Shown piece after piece: positions 5,115 through 7,902 of a stretch of 7,902 nt of DNA. The stretch's first letter is position 1, and every line of letters begins with the position of its first letter. The notes under the pieces are model-generated. The model was not told the origin of the DNA, ran no database searches, and saw only the letters and a program-made list of their open reading frames with translations. The position numbers were made by a program, and so were the translations under genes. The stretch is from Prolixibacteraceae bacterium (GTDB lineage Bacteria; Bacteroidota; Bacteroidia; Bacteroidales; Prolixibacteraceae). Location of the stretch: positions 1 through 7,902 of the forward strand of contig JAFGDX010000530.1 in NCBI GenBank assembly GCA_016931875.1. Reading direction: 5' to 3'.

Positions 5115-5807
5115 ATGAAAAAATATTATTTATCCGTTTTTATATTGTTTTGGGCTGCGAATGTTTTAACAGCGCAAAACCTTGATGTGCGCCAGGCCAT
5201 CGATCTTTTTAATACTTCGCAAATGCTGAAGGGAGGTAGTTTTCTGGAAACACTCTCGGAAAGCGAAATTGAAGGTTCTCCCTATCTTGAAAATGAATTT
5301 ATCAAAGGAACCTTATTCACCACCTCCAATACCCAATATGTGGATGTACCCTTGCGTTACAACATTTACAACGACGATTTGGAGTTCGACACCGGAAATG
5401 GAGTTCAGGCGCTGACAACCCCTGAAATTATTGACAAGGTTGAATTTGGCAAATACACGATGGTTTATCTTCCCTACAGCATGGCAAAAAAAATACGCCG
5501 TGGTTTTTTTATCCTTGCCGAAGAAGGAAATGCATCGCTATTAATAAAGCCCGAAATTGAATTTAAAAAAGCAACTGAACCCGGAGCCTACAAAGAAGCC
5601 GAACCGGCAAAATTTGAAAGAAAAACCGACAGTTATTACATCAGGGTTGGTACGAGCGAAGCAAAACTGATTTCGGGGAAAAAAGACATGATGGAAGTTT
5701 TCCCCGACAACCACGAAAAAATGGAGGCATTTATCAAAAAAAACAATACAAAACATCGCAAAGCTGAAGATCTGAAACAGCTGGTTCAGTACTACAATTC
5801 ACTTTAA
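5115..5807 (+). CDS. Secreted protein of unknown function
   Basis: The 230-residue product starts with a clear Sec signal peptide (1-20, likely cut after LTA before QNLDV). I do not recognise a named domain. The mature part begins with a helical stretch (22-50) and moves into a beta-rich middle with SPYLENEFIKGTLFTT and VPLRYNIYNDDLEF. It ends in a lysine-rich helical tail, KDMMEVFPDNHEKMEAFIKKNN, a style I associate with periplasmic or outer-membrane-associated proteins of Bacteroidota. No lipobox, no type IX C-terminal sorting domain and no catalytic motif is visible. It has no obvious link to the divergent CDF gene other than shared regulatory DNA. Confidence 0.85.
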   Translation: MKKYYLSVFILFWAANVLTAQNLDVRQAIDLFNTSQMLKGGSFLETLSESEIEGSPYLENEFIKGTLFTTSNTQYVDVPLRYNIYNDDLEFDTGNGVQALTTPEIIDKVEFGKYTMVYLPYSMAKKIRRGFFILAEEGNASLLIKPEIEFKKATEPGAYKEAEPAKFERKTDSYYIRVGTSEAKLISGKKDMMEVFPDNHEKMEAFIKKNNTKHRKAEDLKQLVQYYNSL

Positions 5808-5812
5808 AAATC

Positions 5813-5820
5813 TACTTTTG
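5813..5820 (+). promoter_or_regulatory. Candidate -7 box before the methyltransferase gene
   Basis: TACTTTTG is an exact TAnnTTTG match 25 bases before the ATG at 5845. No convincing -33 TTTG lies at the right distance, so the gene may also be read from the upstream promoter. The gap to the preceding gene is only 37 bases. Confidence 0.25.
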
Positions 5821-5844
5821 GGTTGGGAAAAAATTTGAAGTGGA

Positions 5845-6525
5845 ATGGAAATTTGTTTTATTCTTGTTGAACCTGCAACTCCTGAAAATGTGGGAGCCGC
5901 TGCCCGTGCCTTAAAAACAATGGGGTTTGCAAGTCTGCGACTGGTAAATCCGTGCGATTATTTAAGCCCGCCCGCCCGCTGGCTGGCACATGCGTCCAGC
6001 GATATTCTTGAAAATGCTACTGTTTTTCATTCGCTGGAAGAAGCTTTGCACGACATTGATTTTAAAATAGGAACCACCGCCAAAAAACGAAGTGTAAAAA
6101 ACGACTATTTCCCCCTGCCCGACCTGCCTGATTTTCTCACTCGTAAAAAAAGCTCGCTTCAAAAAACGGCCGTGGTTTTTGGCCGCGAAGAATCGGGACT
6201 GACCAATGAAGAACTAAAACTTTGCGATTTGGTTACCACGGTTCCCTTGCAAACCAGCTATCCTTCGCTCAACCTGGCTCAGGCGGTAATGTTGTACTGC
6301 TACGAACTTTCAAAACTCAATTATATCACAACTGAAAAAGCCAATAAAAACGAACAAGGTTTCAGTGCCTTAAAAGAAAAAATAAAAACCGTTTTGCACG
6401 ACACCGGATTCAAGGAAAACACAAATATCTACCCCCGTTTTTTTGAAAGACTGAACTTTTTAGGTGAAGATGACATTCACTTACTTCATTCGTTTTGCAA
6501 CAAATACCTTCAAAACAAAAAATAA
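5845..6525 (+). CDS. trmJ: SpoU/TrmJ-type RNA 2'-O-ribose methyltransferase
   Basis: The 226-residue product belongs to the SPOUT superfamily, whose knotted fold binds AdoMet. All three motifs are present: motif 1 PENVGAAARALKTMG (13-27, with Asn15 and Arg21), motif 2 VVFGREESGLTNEEL (110-124) and motif 3 YPSLNLAQAVML (139-150). The length and the C-terminal helical extension (about 170-226) fit TrmJ, which methylates the ribose of nucleotide 32 in the tRNA anticodon loop in E. coli; the enzyme is cytoplasmic. Related TrmH/LasT-type enzymes share the core, so the exact target nucleotide is less certain than the class. The ATG at 5845 gives the usual start just before the first beta strand (ICFILVEP). 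Confidence 0.88.
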   Translation: MEICFILVEPATPENVGAAARALKTMGFASLRLVNPCDYLSPPARWLAHASSDILENATVFHSLEEALHDIDFKIGTTAKKRSVKNDYFPLPDLPDFLTRKKSSLQKTAVVFGREESGLTNEELKLCDLVTTVPLQTSYPSLNLAQAVMLYCYELSKLNYITTEKANKNEQGFSALKEKIKTVLHDTGFKENTNIYPRFFERLNFLGEDDIHLLHSFCNKYLQNKK

Positions 6526-6537
6526 TTTCAAAGCGTA

Positions 6538-6563
6538 TGCAACATTGAGTTATTGCTGTCGTC
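6538..6563 (+). promoter_or_regulatory. Candidate ECF-type promoter driving the sigma factor gene
   Basis: TGCAACATT (6538-6546) contains the AAC core typical of ECF -35 elements, and CGTC (6560-6563) is a typical ECF -10 core. They are separated by 16 bases, the expected spacing. This suggests that the sigma factor transcribes its own operon. The start point would fall near 6570, about 15 bases before the TTG start. Confidence 0.5.
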
Positions 6564-6584
6564 ATTGAATCAGAATTAAAAAAG

Positions 6585-7139
6585 TTGGAAGCACTTTACA
6601 AAAACATACATCAGGAGATAATTGACCAGTGCAGGCAGGGAAACCGGAAAGCACAGTTCCAGTTGTACAAATTGTACTACAAAGCTATGTACAGCGTTAG
6701 TTTACGAATTCTCAACGATGAGATGGAAGCGGAAGATGTTATGCAGGAAGCGTTTCTGAAAGCGTTCAAAAAAATAGATACCTACAAGGGTGAAGTTAGT
6801 TTTGGAGCGTGGCTGAAAAAAATTGTGGTCAACCGTTCATTGGATCAACTAAAAAAAAGAAAAGTGCAGTTTGAGGAAGTAAATGAAAGAAATTCTCAGA
6901 TTGCCGATTACCAAATGGAAACCAAAGAGGTGAATATTGAAACCATTAAAAAAGCCATTCAGAATTTGCCCGACGGTTACCGGGTTGTTTTAAGCCTGTA
7001 TTTGATTGAAGGGTACGACCACGATGAAATCAGCCAGATACTGGGAATCAGCAACTCATCGTCGCGAACACAGTTGTTGCGCGCCAAAAACAAACTGAAA
7101 GAGCAATTAAAAGACAAGGAAATATTTTCATACAACTAG
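6585..7139 (+). CDS. ECF RNA polymerase sigma factor
   Basis: The product has 184 residues with both ECF domains. Sigma region 2 (about 22-93) contains QLYKLYYKAMYSVSLRI, DVMQEAFLKAFKKI and SFGAWLKKIVVNRSLD. Region 4 (about 122-178) has NLPDGYRVVLSLYLIEG and the helix-turn-helix HDEISQILGISNSSSRTQLL. The start is TTG at 6585. No ATG or GTG occurs in this frame between the upstream stop (6546-6548) and residue 35, which already lies inside region 2, and the N-terminal length is normal for the family. It forms an operon with the membrane protein gene 2 bases downstream, its likely anti-sigma factor. A putative ECF promoter upstream suggests self-regulation. The stress it answers cannot be read from the sequence. 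Confidence 0.93.
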   Translation: MEALYKNIHQEIIDQCRQGNRKAQFQLYKLYYKAMYSVSLRILNDEMEAEDVMQEAFLKAFKKIDTYKGEVSFGAWLKKIVVNRSLDQLKKRKVQFEEVNERNSQIADYQMETKEVNIETIKKAIQNLPDGYRVVLSLYLIEGYDHDEISQILGISNSSSRTQLLRAKNKLKEQLKDKEIFSYN

Positions 7140-7141
7140 AA

Positions 7142-7729
7142 ATGAAAGAAAAAGACTACATAGAAGAATTGATTTTGAAAAACCGGGAGGAATTGAACGA
7201 CAATGAACCGACAGAAGGCCACTTCGAACGTTTTGAAAACCGGCTGAAGTTGCAGGACAAAAAGAAAAAGCTTTCCCTGAATCTGGTGTGGAAAGTTGCA
7301 GCAGCGGTTATTTTTGTTTTCCTTGCAGGTAACCAGATTGCCATCTATCTTTCATCGCCGGAAAACGAAAATAAAACAACAAATACTGCAAACAGCCTTT
7401 CACTGGCTTCGGTTTCACCCGAATACCAGGAAGTGGAATATTATTATACCAACGCCATTGATGCCGGATTAACCCAGTGGGAATCGTTAAGTAACGAAGG
7501 TTTTATCTCTCAGGAAGAACAGGAAATGATGCAGGAAGAACTTGCCGAATTTGAACAACGGCTGAACAACCTCCGGAAAGATTTGGCCGCCAACCCAAAC
7601 GACGAGCGGGTTATCAATGCCATGCTGGAATATTACCAGGCTAAGCTTAGTGTTATAAATATGATTGTAAATAAATTGGAAGAAGTAAAACAACAACAAA
7701 AAAATACACAACATGAAATCGAAATTTAA
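7142..7729 (+). CDS. Single-pass membrane protein, probable anti-sigma factor
   Basis: The product has 195 residues. A cytoplasmic N-terminus (1-48) contains NEPTEGHFERFENRL (21-35), a segment I associate with Bacteroidota proteins encoded right after ECF sigma genes. One membrane helix (49-69) follows, then an extracytoplasmic part rich in Glu/Gln/Leu, mostly helical and probably coiled-coil (about 115-190). No zinc-binding HxxxCxxC motif of the ZAS type is present, so this is not a classical ZAS anti-sigma factor. Function is inferred from position, 2 bases behind the sigma gene, and from membrane topology suited to carrying an envelope signal. Its last 17 bases overlap the next gene in another frame. 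Confidence 0.85.
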   Translation: MKEKDYIEELILKNREELNDNEPTEGHFERFENRLKLQDKKKKLSLNLVWKVAAAVIFVFLAGNQIAIYLSSPENENKTTNTANSLSLASVSPEYQEVEYYYTNAIDAGLTQWESLSNEGFISQEEQEMMQEELAEFEQRLNNLRKDLAANPNDERVINAMLEYYQAKLSVINMIVNKLEEVKQQQKNTQHEIEI

Positions 7730-7902
7730 ATTATTCAACCTGCTGCTTGCAATCGCCCTGCTTTTGGGAGGATTTAAAGCATCTGCAGAAGAAAAAACAA
7801 AAGAACTCCACCAGGGGTGGACAGTTAACAGTGTTCAAACACTGGAAATATCCAACAAATTCGGAGAAGTAAAAGTCAATAATTTTGGCGGCGACTCGGT
7901 AA
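7713..7902 (+). CDS. Exported DUF4097-like protein (partial, cut by window end)
   Basis: Sixty-three codons are visible from the ATG at 7713. A signal peptide (about 1-25) has a KSKFK n-region, a leucine-rich core and an ASA cleavage site before EEKTKE. The mature start contains VQTLEISNKFGEVKVNNFGGDSV, the kind of repeat that opens DUF4097 / putative auto-transporter adhesin beta-helix proteins ('isNkyGdVki' pattern). Such proteins are often encoded after ECF sigma and membrane anti-sigma genes in Bacteroidota. The start overlaps the previous gene by 17 bases, so the three genes are one operon. The domain call rests on about 25 residues and is tentative. Confidence 0.7.
   Translation, partial: MKSKFKLFNLLLAIALLLGGFKASAEEKTKELHQGWTVNSVQTLEISNKFGEVKVNNFGGDSV

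Overview
The window looks like chromosome from an anaerobic or facultative member of the Bacteroidota, probably a Bacteroidales/Marinilabiliales-type organism. This rests on an Rnf complex, a radical SAM/lipoprotein pair of a type I know mainly from Bacteroidales, a Bacteroidota-style S23 four-helix-bundle gene flanked by GTTYAG-type repeats, promoter boxes of the TAnnTTTG type, mostly SD-less gene starts, and an ECF sigma / membrane protein / DUF4097-like cassette. The species cannot be named from the sequence alone.

Left third (1-2422, plus strand). This is the distal end of an rnf operon: the last codons of rnfD, then rnfG, rnfE and rnfA, closed by a strong bidirectional terminator. Together with the rnfB and rnfC products encoded outside the window, these build the ion-pumping ferredoxin:NAD+ oxidoreductase of the inner membrane. 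The operon is interrupted between rnfG and rnfE by an S23/IVP-like four-helix-bundle gene. That gene sits between arrays of a 7-bp repeat (consensus GTTYAGR) which are inverted relative to each other. The unit looks like an inserted cassette and appears to have removed the Shine-Dalgarno leader that rnfG and rnfA still share.

Middle (2421-5035, minus strand). A translationally coupled pair encodes a small putative lipoprotein followed by a radical SAM/SPASM enzyme. It matches the 'rSAM/lipoprotein' type of system, whose chemistry is unknown to me, and is the best candidate here for an uncharacterised biological system. Upstream of it, with its own terminator, lies a zinc-type cation diffusion facilitator exporter.

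Right part (5036-7902, plus strand). A short divergent intergenic region with a 28-bp palindrome and repeated GCCATAA half-sites leads to a secreted protein of unknown function. A TrmJ/SpoU-type RNA 2'-O-methyltransferase follows. The window ends in an ECF sigma cassette: a probable self-regulated ECF promoter (AAC-N16-CGTC), a TTG-started ECF sigma factor, a single-pass membrane protein that is probably its anti-sigma factor, and the start of an exported DUF4097-like protein cut by the window edge. No tRNA, rRNA, CRISPR array or classical transposase was seen.
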